A stretch of DNA of 64,000 bases from Morinoia aosen (taxonomy: Eukaryota; Arthropoda; Malacostraca; Amphipoda; Talitridae): positions 35,086,183 through 35,150,182 of the forward strand of contig CM059560.1 of NCBI GenBank assembly GCA_030386875.1. The letters run 5' to 3'. A program made the position numbers and the translations under genes. The notes under the pieces were generated by a model. The model searched no databases. It saw only the letters and a program-made list of their open reading frames with translations, and had not been told where the DNA came from. Shown here one piece after another: positions 39,201 to 54,200 of the stretch; the first letter of the stretch is position 1; every line of letters begins with the position of its first letter.

Positions 39201-42200
39201 TTGCGTGTAATAATGAGGTTTACCTACGAGATCATATTTCTTGATAACTCTTGCATAAGTATCAATAGTAAGTTATTGAGGGCTTGTCAGAATTTATACT
39301 TCATTAGATGGAAATATCATTAGCACTTGCTCATCAATTTGATGCAAGTTCAAATGATGGCTTATTTATATATCTATCAGGGTTAGTGGATAGTATTTCA
39401 AGTTGGGGCTGGAGACATTTTACTCCATATGTTCATTTTCTTACAAGATATAATTTGAAGTTAGGCTGTAACCAGCAAACTTTTTGTATGAGTATACTTT
39501 TCAGTTAAAAAAACGTTAAGACACTCTAAAAATCTGAAATATTCTAATCTACTGAGCATTAATGGAATATATTGTTCCTGAGCTGAAGGTTAGGTATGCC
39601 TTCCTTCTGTAGAAGTAAATAGGTTCTTTGTTTTTGCGAAAATCAGTTTATAGCCCACTGCTGTTTTCTTCATAACTTTTATCTTGTTTGATAAACTTTC
39701 AGCTCAGTTATTCTGTTTGTGTGTGCGAGGTGTAAACACAGCTGATGTTTAATTGCCGTAATCCCATACTAAATAGGGTTATGAGTCATCTTATAATGCT
39801 CTTCATATATCAGCATTCAAAAAGGATTTTGTACAAATGAGGCAGTGAAGAATGCTCTAATTTACTTTACCTGAACTGCTAACATTTTGCACCACCACTT
39901 GGTCTATACAGGTATTGAATCCCAATCATGAACCAAACAACTTCAAAGAAAAACTCACCACTCATAGAAAATGTCAGATTTTGACAGTTCGGTTATAGTC
40001 AATTAGAGAAGTCCTCCACTGCGTCATCTTAACAACGTCCTTTTTGTATGCTAACCTTTGTAGAGCATCAGCCATCACCATGAATATAACAATGGTGCCT
40101 TGTTTGTTCTTCACTTGGGAACACCTCAGTTGTGGTTAGGATGGCTCAATACAGCTTCTAAGCTAAGTTTAAGCTAAGTTAAGCATGAGCTAAGTTCTCA
40201 TGGGTTATACTCAGAATATATTGAATAGCGACTTGTAGATGTATTTCTGTTCAATTGCAGTGTTTTTTACAATGCATAATATTCATGAAAATTTCCTGCA
40301 AAAAATTGCTCAGTTGCTTGAAAGCAACAATGATATCATTTGAAGTAAGCTCACATGATAGCTCTGCTCAGTAAGCAGAGGTCATTTTCCTCACACGTGT
40401 GTGAACTCTTAACCCTTTAACGCCCACATTTTTATACACACATTACCGTTATAACAACCACTATCACTAAACCGACACTGGCATTAGGTAGTCACTGTTA
40501 TCAAGATGGGGAAGGAACTGCCCCTCGACAGTGAAGTTCAAAGGACACATTAGTGAACAAATTGAATAAGAAATACATTATATTATGGTTATTTTTGAAA
40601 GAGGACCGTAGAGTCCACTTGGGCGTTAAAGTGTTAACAACAGCAACTCTTAAATGTTTCATTTACAGGAATAAAATTTAGCAGTTGCCTACGTGAAACA
40701 CAGTTATGGTTTTCACAGTAAATGGTATGATCAGAGATGCTGCGGTTCAAGAAGGGTAAATGTCCAATCAAGGAACAATGCCCCTTCAAGGGGCATAGAG
40801 TGGGCAGTATGTTTGTATAAACTTGAGGGCCGTTTACACTGGGGGACATTTTGGCCGTGAGGCGCGACACATGTACAAGAGACTCCCTACTGAGCCTCTA
40901 ATTTGTGTGTGATACAACTATTGTATCTATAGGAATTAGCGCTCCCAGGGGGACTATGTGAGGGCCCGAGCTAAAGGTTGGGTAGGCTTTCTTTTTGTTG
41001 AAATAGCATAGTTTTTAGTTTTGTTACAGACCTTTTTTCGGTTCACTGCTGTCCTGTTTTTCAGCACCTACTTCTTTCTTCTTCAACTTTATCTTGTTTT
41101 ATGAACTTCTTTCTTAGCTTACTGTTACTGTGAGCCTTGTGCATAGATTCCACGTTACCTCAACTCCGAACTAAATGGTGCCTTCCTCTTTCCTCTCTTG
41201 GAACATCTTTTTCGTGGTTAAGGGAGGCTAAAACTTTCTCATATAATAATAATAATTTTGTGTGTGTGTATACGAAGCTCCCCATTTGTCACAGTAGTTG
41301 TGAGGCTCTTGAGTGTTGCTCACAAATTCGATCATAGCGAATAGGGAACTTTGTATACACACACACACACACACACACACACAAATATGAGCCTCGTATA
41401 CACGAGTCGCGCCTCGCGGCCAAAATGTCCCCTAGTGTAAACTGCCCTTTGGGTTTGTCCGTCCCATGCCATGGGGTCTAGAGCCTCCAGATGAATATCA
41501 TTAGGTTAGCTGAGCTTTAGGAGAGCCTTCTGGACTTATCTTTTTTGCTTGTTCTGTTTCTTTCCATTTCATACCCGCTTTGCTATCTCTTTTTTTCTTT
41601 ATTCCTAATGTGCTGTGTTGTTGCAAAGGGTGTCATGTTTGGGAACATGCTTGGTGTCTAAATTCAATGTTTTCCTCAGTTTGTACTGAATGAGCTTTTC
41701 TTTTTTACTCTTTTGAGTTTACCTTTGATGTCTCTTGGGAGTTTTGAACTAAATAATAATAGTATGAGAAAGAGGCACCAAGGGCTAAATTTTCAAACAA
41801 CTTAAATCAGCACTGTGCAGCTCAAAGCATAAGTTGTTCTAAACGTACTTGGCAATGCTACATGCTGCAGAACGTTGCGTAGCAAATTCAACTTAGAAGA
41901 TTTCATATTACCAGCTGTTTAGCTATTAGGACAAAAATTGTTTTTCAAATCCACTCTCTATTCTGGTGCTCATGGCTAGCTCTTCGACATAACAAACATT
42001 AAAAATAAGAATGGAAGAAACCTGGGAAGGATGTTCATTTTGATTTTTGTGATTACCACAGAGCAAATTTTTACTTCAACTAAGCTTGCGGATAGAATGT
42101 AATTTACTGTATTTGTGTATTTAGGATATAGGCATGTATAAGTGAACCCTGGAGCTGAAATGTTGTTAGTCAATTCAGTTTAGAATAGTCATTCTTATCA

Positions 42201-45200
42201 ATAGTCTCAATTTGATGTAAGCACTTGGCCTACTCGAATCTGGTTGGAAGGTTTACAGTTTTCAAAAATACTTGGTTTTCAAAGCAAATCACAATGATCT
42301 CGACTGTTGCAGACCAGTTTGGGCAACATGGAGGGAGCATTACGGCGGTGGACTCTCCCCTGCTCACGTCAAGCAGTAGTGCCGGACTGACCTCAGGGCT
42401 CTCCGTCAAGCAGCGCTCACAGTTGCCTCCTCAGCCACAGCAGCTCAAGATGCCTAAAGGTGACCACGGAGGTTACATCCCAGGGGCCGAATTTTTAAAT
42501 AAGTTACTTTGTAATTGTAGTACAGTGTAGCATAAGTTTTTCTCTTGATATGGCTATGCCAAGTGCTATTTTTTCCTGCCTTAATCAAATTTGAGCTGCT
42601 GTGCATGTTTCATCTCTGCAGGGTAGCTAAATGCTGTTTGTCCAAATGGTTTCTGGTAAAGCTCAAGCTTGACGATTTGGTCTAGCAAACAAAAGATGTA
42701 GTGTACCCATGTTGACAGATTTAGCTGTTAGTGTACCGGTAGGGTCAAGTAAATTGTTGAGAAATATAGGAACGCCTGAGGTTGGTTATAGTATCTCGTT
42801 TTGTAAACTTGCTGCTCTGCATGCACGTATATTAGTATCACTCTAATACTGTATTTCTATTCACACCAGCATTACTGCCTCATTCCAGTTTGAAATTTCT
42901 CTGAATTTTCATAATGCTGCCAGATCAAGCAGCATATGTATATTGTTCCTCGTGTTTGACTTTTACAGAACTGATGCCTTTGGAAAGTACCTACAGCTGG
43001 CACTTTCCAATCGGCTGGTGCTTTACAGACTGCTCGTGATTTACAAATAGCTGCTGTCATTTCTATTTTCTTTTCCTCCTCTTCCTTCTTAATTTGCTGC
43101 TTCTATGCACAGGGTATCTTGAAAGTACATCTTTTGCATAGATTTCCCATCTTATAGTCCATATTAAATGCTCCCTCCTCTTTAGTTTCATGAAATCGCC
43201 TTTGATTTAGCTAGAGTCCTTCAAATCCTGAATACAACTATTCTATCTATGGAAATTAGCACTTCCAGGGAATAAATGTTAGGTCCTAAGCTGAGAAGAG
43301 TTAGGCAAGTCTTCTTCTTATTGAAATTATATGATCTTTTGTTTAGTTAAGGATCATCTTTTCTCGGTTCACTGCTGTCCTACTTTTCAGTACTTCTGAT
43401 TTTCTTCTTCAACTTTTATCTTCTTTCTTAACATTCCTTTTCAACTTACTGATTCTATGTATTAGGAATCCTGTGCGGGAACACACCTTGTGCATAGATT
43501 TTGCGTTCCCTTAACTCCACTATGAATGGTGCCTTCATCCTTTAACTCTTTGAATATCTGTGTTGGGGTAAGGGAGGCTAAAACTAGCTTAAAATCAATC
43601 ATGATGTAGCTGGATGTCTCAAAGGAACTTATATAGTGATAATCTGCCGTGTTTACGTTGCATGATAACACTGATACAGTTCACATTCTATGAGAAGAAT
43701 TCTAGTGTCCCATTTGTGAGGGCAAATTAAATACTTTATTTTGGCCCAACATTAATCCATTAGAGGTCCTGTGCGTAGATTTTTCCACCCCTAAAGCACA
43801 TTTGTTGGAGTTTTCACTGTTTCGCCTGAGAGTAGGGGCTGAACAATGTTGTGTGTGCAGTGGGAGGCAGCAGCAAGAGCAAAGCGGCCGTGAAGTTGCG
43901 CGTCCAAACCTCTCGCATCGTCTCCTCCTTCAAGACCTCGCCCGTGCAGTGCCGCATGACGCGCCAGTACCTCGGCCACAGGTGCGTGCGCAGGGCAGCT
44001 TCCGTGCACGGTTGTTCGTAATTTGTGAGCGCTCTTGTGGGGGAGTTGTGGTTGTGTAATGTATCGTAATTTATACTCGGATGATTTCGGGGCAATTTGT
44101 TGTCGTGAGTTATAGTTGTGTAATGTCCTGTAATTTATGCCCATATAATTTCAGAGCAATTCATTCTTGTCAGTTGTAGTTGTGTAATATCCTGTAATTT
44201 ATGTCTGGAAATTTCAGGACAATTTATTGGCGTACGTTTTCGTGCAGTGTATTATATTTTCTGTAATTGTGTTTGAAGTTAGCAAGTCTCCTAAGAAGAC
44301 AGAAGCACCAGCGTAATTATAACTCTTCTTTTATAATCTTACAAGTTATTTTAGACATTGCTCTGTTTTGAGGAGTATTGAGCAACTTCAGCTGCCTAGT
44401 CTACAGTGTTGGTCAACATCTAGCGTGCTGTTTCACCAAGTTTAAGAAGGCTGCCGCTCGCTTTTAGCAGCAGTAGTATACATTTGGTTGGCCTACTTTT
44501 TTTGGGGTAGATCACCATCTTAGTTGATTACATGCTGCTGCTTCTGCGATTTCACGTCACAAATGAAGGTTTTTTGGTCTTCAATGCTCCTCTGTGAGAA
44601 TTGACTGCAAATGAAAGCCTTAAGAAGCCTCTGCTGCTGCTGCTGCTCCTCAGTACACAATGACAGAAGATGAATCATTGTGTGTGAAGGTGTGATTATG
44701 GTAGCATTGACTTGGAACATCACGTTACAAAAGCATGCGAGAAGCACTACATTCTTGTTTTCCTAAGGTTGAAAAGTAATACCGAGGGTGTGTGTCGTGA
44801 TTGGGATCTTACACCATCCAGTGTAAGCAGGCCGAGTTGCAAGCTTTACGTTTGCAGCAGAATGTGGAACTGAAAATTTCCCGTATTTTTGCCTTTGAAG
44901 CAAGCTTTTGTTGTGCATAACTTTTTCATGAACCAATGAACAAGTTTGTGATGATAAATGTATGCTTGAATGCAAGCGCGCAATTAAGGAGGATTGTAGC
45001 GACGTAATGACGCTGTTTGAATTAATGCTGCAGAGACGGAGTGTGGGATGTCGACACCATATACCGCGATGCCCTCCTTCTTGCTACTGCCTCGGCTGGT
45101 CAGTGCTGTGTGGGCCGGGTCTGTGTGTGGTGTGTTGACGTGTGGTGAGTATAGAAGTGTACATTGCGTATCACATTTATGTTGGGTTTTAGGTTCAAAT

Positions 45201-48200
45201 GTTGTGTGGTTTGATGTGTGTTGTGTTTAAATTGTGCATTTTTTTGGTGTGTTTGATTAGTTCATGTGTGGTTTGGTGTTTATTTTGTTGTTTTCGTTTC
45301 TCTTTCATGTTACTTATCCACTGTATTCATATCAAATTTATTCATCTTACTGGCTTCTTATTCTGTGAAGTGCTGACACTCGCCCCCTTAGCTGTTCATT
45401 AATGCATGCCCTGATGCTGTGCAAATTCATTGCCTATCAAGACAATTCTGTGCCTCAAGAACTCCCAGGGGGACTATGTGAGGGCCCGAGCTGAAGGTTA
45501 GGTAGGCTTCCTTTTTGTTGAAATAGAATAGGTTTTTGTTTTGTTACGAACCATCATTTTTCGGTTCACTGTTGTCCTGTTTTTCAGCACCTACTACTTT
45601 CTTCTTCAACTTTTTCTTGTTTCATGAACTTCTTTCTTGGCTTACTGTTTCTGTGCACCTTGTGCATAGATTCCGCGTTCCCTCAACTCCATACTAAATG
45701 GTGCCTTCCTCCTTACTCTTGGAACATCTTTGTTGTGGTTAAGGGAGGCTAAAACTTTCTTATATAATAATAATGTGCCTTGAGAATCCCAGTAATCTGC
45801 AAACGTCCTGCTGTGTGGGGTAAATTTTCTTCGATGCTTATGTTAAGGTTGCGCTTAGAAGAACGTCACGGTAAATACTCTTATATTAACTTGGTAACCT
45901 TGTCCTATTGTAACCATAAACTTCTTCTCCGCTAACAATTACATCCGCATGCAATTGTACTGCCATACAAATGTCACAATTACAACCATTTGCAATTGTT
46001 TCTGTGTACAGTCATATACAGCAATGATGATGTGGTGTTGCTGCAAAGCGCAGTTATCCAAACACTCGTGACCCTGTGTGATGGACCCGTGCGCAGATCA
46101 GACGGCGTGCATCTGGGGAGCGGAGTGTGGGCGTGTGGTGCTGCAGTACACGGGACACTCGGGCTCCGTGAACAGCATAAAGTTCCACCCCAGCCGCGAG
46201 GTGGTGCTCTCTGCATCTGGGGACCACACGGCGCACGTCTGGCAGGCCGCCATCTCGCACGACCATCTTGTGAGTGTCTTACGCTTTGTCCAGTCGGTGC
46301 CTTTTGCCTTGTCCAGTTGGTGCCTTTGGCCTTGTCCAGTTGGTGCCTTTGGCCTTGTCCAGTTGGTGCCTTTGGCCTTGTCCAGTTGGTGCCTTTGGCC
46401 TTGTCCAGTTGGTGCCTTTGGCCTTGTCCAGTTGGTGCCTTTGGCCTTGTCCAGTCTGTGCCTTGTGTCACTTTGTTTGCTGTTACGTGACTCCGAGGTG
46501 TTGAGAGTTTTTGGGGTTAAGATTGTGTTTGTTGTTTTAGTTGGAGTTCCGTGCATTGCTAGAGGCTTTAGCAAGCTCGGCTACAGCTTCTATAGATCTC
46601 ATCACTTGATTTTTTGCTGGGAACTTATCATTTCATGGAAATGCGAGAAAGAAGAGAGCACGTAATCTCCAAGTTTGCAGTGTTTATTACCTTGTTGGGT
46701 ATAAAAATGATCTAGTTTCTGGGTTTTTGTCAGGAACTGGTTTTTCAACATATTGAAGTTTAATTTGATTTCATTTTTTTTCACTGTTTTCAATTTACAC
46801 TCATTGGTTCTACAATTGGCGCCGCTTGAGACATAATGCACAAAAAATCATTATTTACTCGTTGAACTTTCATGTTGTTTCCTCTATGACTAAGCCTGTT
46901 ACTTTTGTGCATGTTTTCACCGCCAACTGAAGTAATAGGGACGTGTCAGTACAAGTCCTCACTATTTAATGGTACTGTATTGAGATGAAGAAATCCTTCC
47001 TTTTGACTCGAAATGGAGAAACAAAAAATATATTCTCAAAAAATAATACTCGTAGAATAAAAAGAAGAACCAGAGTAAAAACGACCATTACGTTTATTGT
47101 ATACGTATCGGAATTATTTAAATTCCAAAACGTGTGCAATGAACGTAATGTTCGTTTTTACTCTGGCTCTTCTTTTTATTCTATGAGTAAGATTTTCTGC
47201 GAATCGTCTTATTGGAAGCACAAAAATAATAATATGAAGTGCTGTAAGAAAGTTCCCTCGCTAGGTCTGTTAATTTGTTTTTTGTAGACTAGATCAAATA
47301 ATTTTTGTTTTGGTTATAGAAGCCACTAATTGCTCCTTTCTCTAAAGAAGCCTCCACGCAAATCGGTACAAGTCCAGCATTTTTTCCATACCTGGATAAT
47401 TGAAAAAACTTCTCTGAAGGCTGTGAATCACCTATATTTTTTATTAGAATGTCTCCAACAGCGTGAAAATGGTTTACTTTGGTGTGAATTTTCATTTTTG
47501 GGAATCACAGGAGGCTGAATCTAACGAGTATGAAGGATATGAGGCAGCCGCCAGATTTTTCTTGGTTTAAAAATCTGTTATTTAACACTTAAATTTCAGC
47601 AGGTGTATTGTCGTGATGCAAAAGCCAGTTTAGGTCTGTTCACAGTTTGCATTTTTGTCGTACATTTCCTATCAGCTGCCTCAAACGTCTCTATAAATAC
47701 TTGTTTCACTGTTGCATCAGCTGGCGCGCACTTGCAGTGAATGGATGATGCCTTTGATGAGAAAAAGAATTTGATTTCTCAAATAAAAAACGTAATTCAA
47801 TAATAAGCATTAGAGAATATATGACTGGACTCCAGCACCCCATTACGTTTGTCAATTACATTACGTTTGTCAATTATAATTACACTCCAGTTTGTGCAGT
47901 CTCGTCCAACAGTCGTGACAAGTCGCGGTAGAAGAAACAAAGTAGAGTCAAATCAGTCTTTTTTCGTCGACCGTGTGGTAATGCTGACTTGGCAGCGAAC
48001 CAATAGCAGCGCTCATATTGCATCTGGCAACACTGCTTGCTCTAAATCTGGCATCACTATTGGCCTAACGACAAATTGCAATGGTGACGTCATTCAGTTT
48101 GTTTGAAGTGAAACCGTTCTATTGGCCAGCCAAACAAGAGGAGGTGTATTTTCTCTCAGAGAAGTGACTCTACCTTGCTTTTTCTACTGTGGGACCGCTG

Positions 48201-51200
48201 CAGCTTGGGAATTTTCTGATCACACCTCGTACACAGCATGCTTCATTTATTCATTCGTTTGTAACCATTTGCGCTACATAAACTGGATACCTCAATTCAA
48301 CATAATGATTGTGATTTTTTTATTGTAACTCATCTACTACTAAGAATGACCGTCATGTGTTTATATATTTACTAGTACACCCCTGTTTTTTACAAGGGGG
48401 GAAGGAGGTGATGTTACGTCGCTGGCGCTGCGAGAAGGTCGAGGTGTAGGGTTTTTTTGGTGTACGCGATTCGTCATAAATATCTGGAATCGATAATTTC
48501 ATAAAAAATATACTTCAGATGTGGATCAAAAACAAATATATTCAACCCAACAGAACTCGCGATTATAATACTCTTAATCTTGTGCACTGGGGAAACTCCT
48601 ATCAAAAATAGTCATTAAGCTTCTTTGACAGCGTGATAAAGTGACAGACCAACTGAGCTTTAACATGGCTTTCCCACGATGCTATCTGATACCTTTCTTA
48701 TACTTTCCTCAGTCTCAACTGCTGATATTCTATACAACCTAATCTAACCTACCAATACACGTGATGTTCGTTCTGACCCAGAATCTGCTGGGTTAATATA
48801 CCGAAAATAATTGTGGAGTTGATGAAGCCTTGTATCACAGATACGCTCATCTCACACTTTCGGCTGGGGGGTGTGACACACAGACGGACGGACGCGGCTC
48901 CTTTTATAATAGTGATATGGTTCGTGTCATACTCTTGAGAATAGATGGGAAGAAATTAGCACGGGCGGTCTTGGTTTCAGTTCGCCGGTAAATTAATACT
49001 CATTTTCGCTGTACAAGTACACTATAATAAGCCACTTTAAAAAAATTAGAGAGATCCAGACCTTTATATACTCCATTCCGTATCGTGGATACCGAGTTCG
49101 GCGGGGGTATTGCATATCACAATGTAATGTATTACAATCTTACCTAATAATACGCTTGGTGAGTTTATTAGTTTGATGTCCGCTTCTTCCGTCTCTCTGT
49201 GCCGCTCTTGAGGATGCTTAATGACCGTATCTGTGGTATGAGTTTCACCAGTGCACAAGTACACAAATATTTTTATCGCGGGTACTATTAGGATGGATAT
49301 CTCTGTTTTTCATTCAAAATACAGAATCCCGTCATTTTTTACACGTGTACTCAAGTTTTTCAATATTGGAGGTTCATATGAAAGTGAACGTATAAGTGGA
49401 AGAATCAATGGGAAAAATTAATTTTTTTTTCTTTTAATTAAAGAGCTGTTCTCGAGAATCAATTGTAACTTTGGCTGTGAAAAGCGCCGTTGTTATTGTC
49501 GGATTGTTTCACTGACCCTCATGGGAATGCAACTGTTGTAAATATGGTTATCAGCGCTCCCAGGGGTGAGGTGTGAGGTCCTGAGTGAACGGCAAGGTTG
49601 GCCTTCCTTTTGTTGAAATACAACAAGCTTTCTTTTTGTTAGGAAAATCGTTTTTTCGGTTCACTGGTTCCCTTTTTCTTAGTACCTGTTACCTATTTCC
49701 TCAATTTTTGTTGTGTTTCATGAACTGTTTTCAATATTGAGGTTATGATGCTTAGAGTGATGTGACAAGCTTCATGCATAGATTCCTTTTTCTTTTCTCC
49801 TTCTTTATGCCTGGGGATTAATGAGGCTTTCCTAACTCATAATCTAATCTCTAGCATCCTATATGCCGGCTTTGAGCTAAAACTGATGTTTGTTTACAGT
49901 CAGTGATAGCCTATGACTGCTTGCTTCCTCTGTGCCAAGCATTTCACAGAAGGCTCACGTCTCATTTTTCATTTTCACGATTCCTTAAGTTATTCATTTG
50001 CATGCTCAACAGTTCCTAACCGTCACAAACGCGGCTACGGTGGGCGCTTTTGACGAGTGCAGAGCGGGAAATTAAACAAGGGCTCGAGTTCCGGTGACGG
50101 ACGGATTGCCTATTCTTTTACTGGCATGCAAAAACATAATTTCTTAAAAGAAGTTTTTATTGAGGACTGCCGAGCGTACTGTGCCGTCGCTCTTGGCTCT
50201 CTGGAGGTTCCGGCATGAGTAAGATGCTCTGCCATATTGTGGGTGGGTAGCTGGAACCCTCGCATCCAGCTATAGGCAATTTCCAGCTATAGGCTCTATA
50301 GGCAGTTCAGGTTTACCTAGTACCTTATTAGGTAGCGTATTATTAGTCTAACCCAGGGAGGTCCTTGTTGTAAACAGCTGTAGACCCTGGTAGAAACGTA
50401 ACCCTTAATTTCATCATCATCATCATTATTATTACTATTATTATTTACATTAGCTGCTCCCAGCACGCAAAGGCTTGTGTATCAGAAAGGGGCAGCTGGG
50501 CTGCTGCAGCAATCTCATGGTGATGGTTTTGTGTGACCTCTGCAGCGCGTGCAGTCCTCTGAGGATGAGGTGGAAGGAAGCGGAGAAGAGGAGGAGGACG
50601 GCGGCGGTGTGGGAGTGGGAGGGGAGGGAGGTGGAGGAAGAGGCCGCCACTCCAGTCTCCGCACGCCGCTGCTCGAGCTCAGGGCGCACTCAGGTAAGTG
50701 AGCCGTGTTCTGTTCAGTGGATGAGCTTCCTGTCACGGCAAATTCGAATCAACGGCAGAAATTTCTGGTCCTCAATAATACACATAAATAGTTGGTATGG
50801 ATGCTTTGTTGACAAAGTGCGTGTTCTAGAGAGAGTGCATCGAGCTCAGGGCGCACTCAGGTGAGTGAGCTGTGTTCTGTTCAGTGGGCGAGCTTCCTGT
50901 CAGGGCAAATTCGAATCAACGACAGAAATTTCTGGTCAAAAAAATCAATATAATAAATAGACAGAGGAGGACGACATGGATGCTTTGTTGACTGAGAGAC
51001 TGCGTGCCAATACAAGCGGTGTTTTTTTTCTTTGATGTAGGGCATCTTTAGATGATTCTTACTTGAAGAAAACAATGAGTGAATGAAGAGTAACGTGCTG
51101 TGCAGAAGAAAATTTGTTCACTGACGGAAATAGTTTGCGTGACAAAGGTCTAAAAAAATATAGAGCTATATTTTAGAGAAAATAGATAGATTTATTTGTA

Positions 51201-54200
51201 ATAGAGAGCTAAAAATAGAGAGTGAGCTATATTTTTGATGCCTCATTTCGATCCGACACTTGCACCTTGTCCTCTCTGACGAGAGGCTGGGTGCCTGAGG
51301 CGGCAGCCTCCATGAGAGTGAGTGATAGATTACGCTAGAGTGAATCACAAATGACTGGGAGTGTCTGTCGCGGGGTGGTATGTGGTCAGAGTGTAAATTG
51401 AAAGTAACGAGCTTAGTAATGCGTAAGTTCTGAGAAGATGTTACTAAATTCTCTTACGATGTATAATTATCATCTAAACCCCCGTTCGATAGGTAAAAAT
51501 TCACCATGATGAACAATATCATTCGATATTTTAGGAAACATGTAGTCATGTGTGGTGATGTAGTCATACGTGGTGATGTAGTCATATAGTGATGTAGTAA
51601 AACTGTGATGTGCTGTGCAGGTGTTGTGAGCGCTGCAGACTGGATGGCAGGAGGAGAGCAGGTGCTCACAGCGGCATGGGACAGGCTCGCCTGCATACAC
51701 GATGCCAACACCGGCCAGCTGCTCTCTCAGCTCACAGGTGCTTTGACCATGCCACAATCTTACGCTGAACCCTAATACAGCTGTTGTGGATATTGCTGCT
51801 ATCTGCTGAGTGCGTTCTAGAACTCGAGCATGTCAGGATTAGAGCTGGCTGTTATGGAATTATTGTAGCTGTGGGAATTGGTGCTTCTAGGGTGAAAATG
51901 TGAGGTCTCAAACTATGGCTCGTAAAGCTTTTTTTGTTGAAATATGTAGAATAGGTTTTTGTTTGGTCAACAGATCTCTTCTCGGTTCACTGCTGTCTTG
52001 TTTTCGTGCACCAATCGCTCTCTTTTTCAACTGTTATCTTGTTTTTATTTGCTGTTTTTATGCACCGGGGTTTTGTGTAGAAACACACCTTGTGCATGGC
52101 TTCCTCATTTCTTGAACTCCTCACTAAATGGTGCTTTCATACTGCCTTTCTTTTGACCACATTTGTTATGGTAAGAGAGACTTGAACTAACTTCAGTCTA
52201 ATCTTACACTCAAGCACGTCATTTTTAAGAAACCAAGGTGAAGGTAACAGTAGTGCTTATGATTATCTTCGTGCCTTTCTTCTCTGATGTACATGAGGAA
52301 TTTAATTTCTTTGGAGGCCACACTCGGGAAGGTAAAACACTGAGGTAAAAGTTCTGGAGTAGTCAAAAAAGTAAACCATTGCTTCTGTTCGAAATGGTAG
52401 TAATGGTTTTAAATTTTAATTCACCATTCATGCCAGAATTGTAGTTGTGTTAAGTTTGTGTGCTTTGTCTCTGAGGGCATCTGACAACCCAACTAAGGCT
52501 GAAAATACTGAGTGATCAAATTTTTTCAAGAAAACTCAAACTTTAAGATTTCTTCGTGTAAAATTGTACATAATACAGGGTGGTTCGAAAAAAATACCTA
52601 CCTCGTCTTTACAATGTAAATGCCATAATATTGAAAATAGCAAACCGATTTTAACATATTTGTTTCATTGAAAACAGAAAATTAATTCTCTATGACATCC
52701 TTGTAAGACTTCCGAATGAAGGAAAAGTTTTGTATGCAAAGAACAAAAATCAAAACAGTCTTGTTAAATGAGTTGTAATTGAATATTGTAAGGATAAAAG
52801 TTAAAATCTTTTCAAATGATTCGACTGACGGTTGCACAGAACGTATTTGAATTACTTATGTACTGTTGGCCTTGTTCAAATTGAGCACAGTTCCTTTGTT
52901 GTTAAATTTGCGCACATTGCGATACATGGCTAGTTTAGTTGGGGATGATCTGCCTGGAAATGATTCTGAAAAAAACGGAGAAATTAGTACGTAGCTTCTT
53001 GTTTGAATGTAGTTATTCACCTAGTTGCATCTTTGTTAGTGGCGTCTTAAAGAGATTGGATTTATTTTTCTAGAAATCACTGAGCAGATTTCGTATATAC
53101 AGTGTGTGGTAGCTTGAATGTTGCCCCATGCATTATGTGAAAGTGTCATTGCTCACAGAGTTATTTTATTGTCCTATTCCTATTTTACATGAAGGGAATC
53201 CCTATTGTCAACACATGTAAAGTTATCGGAATTATGTTTTAAATGTGTGCAACAGGAAACGAATCCTTTCGTAGTAAATACGTATAACCTAAAGGGAATT
53301 CTACCCTCTTGACGCACATGTGAGGTACTGACTTGAACCTGTGTTGGGGTTGACAGGCCACGACCGTGAGCTGACGCACTGCTGCTGCCACCCGACCCAG
53401 CGGCTGGTGGCCACCGCCTCGCAGGACACCACCTTCCGCCTCTACGACTCCAGGGACCACCGCCACACCGTCTCTGTCTTCCAGGGCCACACCGAGTGAG
53501 TGCTCGCTGGTTGCTTCCGTGCGGTTGTGCTGCGCTGGTGTTGTGATGTGCTGGTGTGCTGGTGGGCTGTTGTTGTGGTGCACTGTTGTTGTGGTGCGCT
53601 TTTGTTGTGGTGCGCTTTTGTTGTGGTGCGCTGTTGTTGTGGTGCGCTGTTGTTGTGGTGCGCTGTTGTTGTGGTGCGCTGTTGTGGTGCGCTGTTGTTG
53701 TGGTGCGCTGTTGTTGTGGTGCGCTGTTGTTGTGGTGCGCTGTTGTTGTGGTGCGCTGTTGTTGTGGTGCGCTGTTGTTGTGGTGCACTGTTGTTGTGGT
53801 GCGCTGTTGTTGTGGTGCGCTGTTGTTGTGGTGCGCTGTTGTTGTGGTGCGCTGTTGTTGTGGTGCGCTGTTGTTGTGGTGCGCTGTTTTTGTGGTGTGC
53901 TGTTGTTGTGGTGTACTGAATGTTGTCTGCCTCAAGGTGCGCTATGTAGAGGTTGGCCGGGATCAATGGGGTAATGTTGTCAATTGGCTCATGGTGATTG
54001 CTCTTTTGACCTATAGTGATATGCTCCTTTGCCATGGCGATGTCCCATTGGCTCGTAAAAACAGGACATGAGTAAGTGCTGGATTAAATTCAAAGGTTTT
54101 CGAATAAAAGAAAATTTTTGTCATAGGAATTTTAGACTACTCCCTTCAAAAATATAGATTGGATTAATGAAATTTTTTAGTGGGTGCTTTATAAATTTAA

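Noticed and set aside
45980-46665. Overlapping open frames around WDR37 exon 7
   Set aside because: They are shadows of the GC-rich exon plus the stop-free 23-bp repeat. Only the 46097-46269 exon fits the WDR37 chain.
48000-48130. Promoter with several CCAAT boxes for an unannotated gene
   Set aside because: The CCAAT/ATTGG motifs are short, no TATA or initiator and no downstream coding exon was found, and the sequence lies within an intron.
50838-50870. Second copy of the exon 8 end as an additional coding exon
   Set aside because: It has a donor but no acceptor, and joining it would break the phase that fits exon 9.
53180-54071. Long open frames on both strands over the 16-bp repeat
   Set aside because: They are low-complexity translations of a GT-rich minisatellite in a WDR37 intron and have no independent support.
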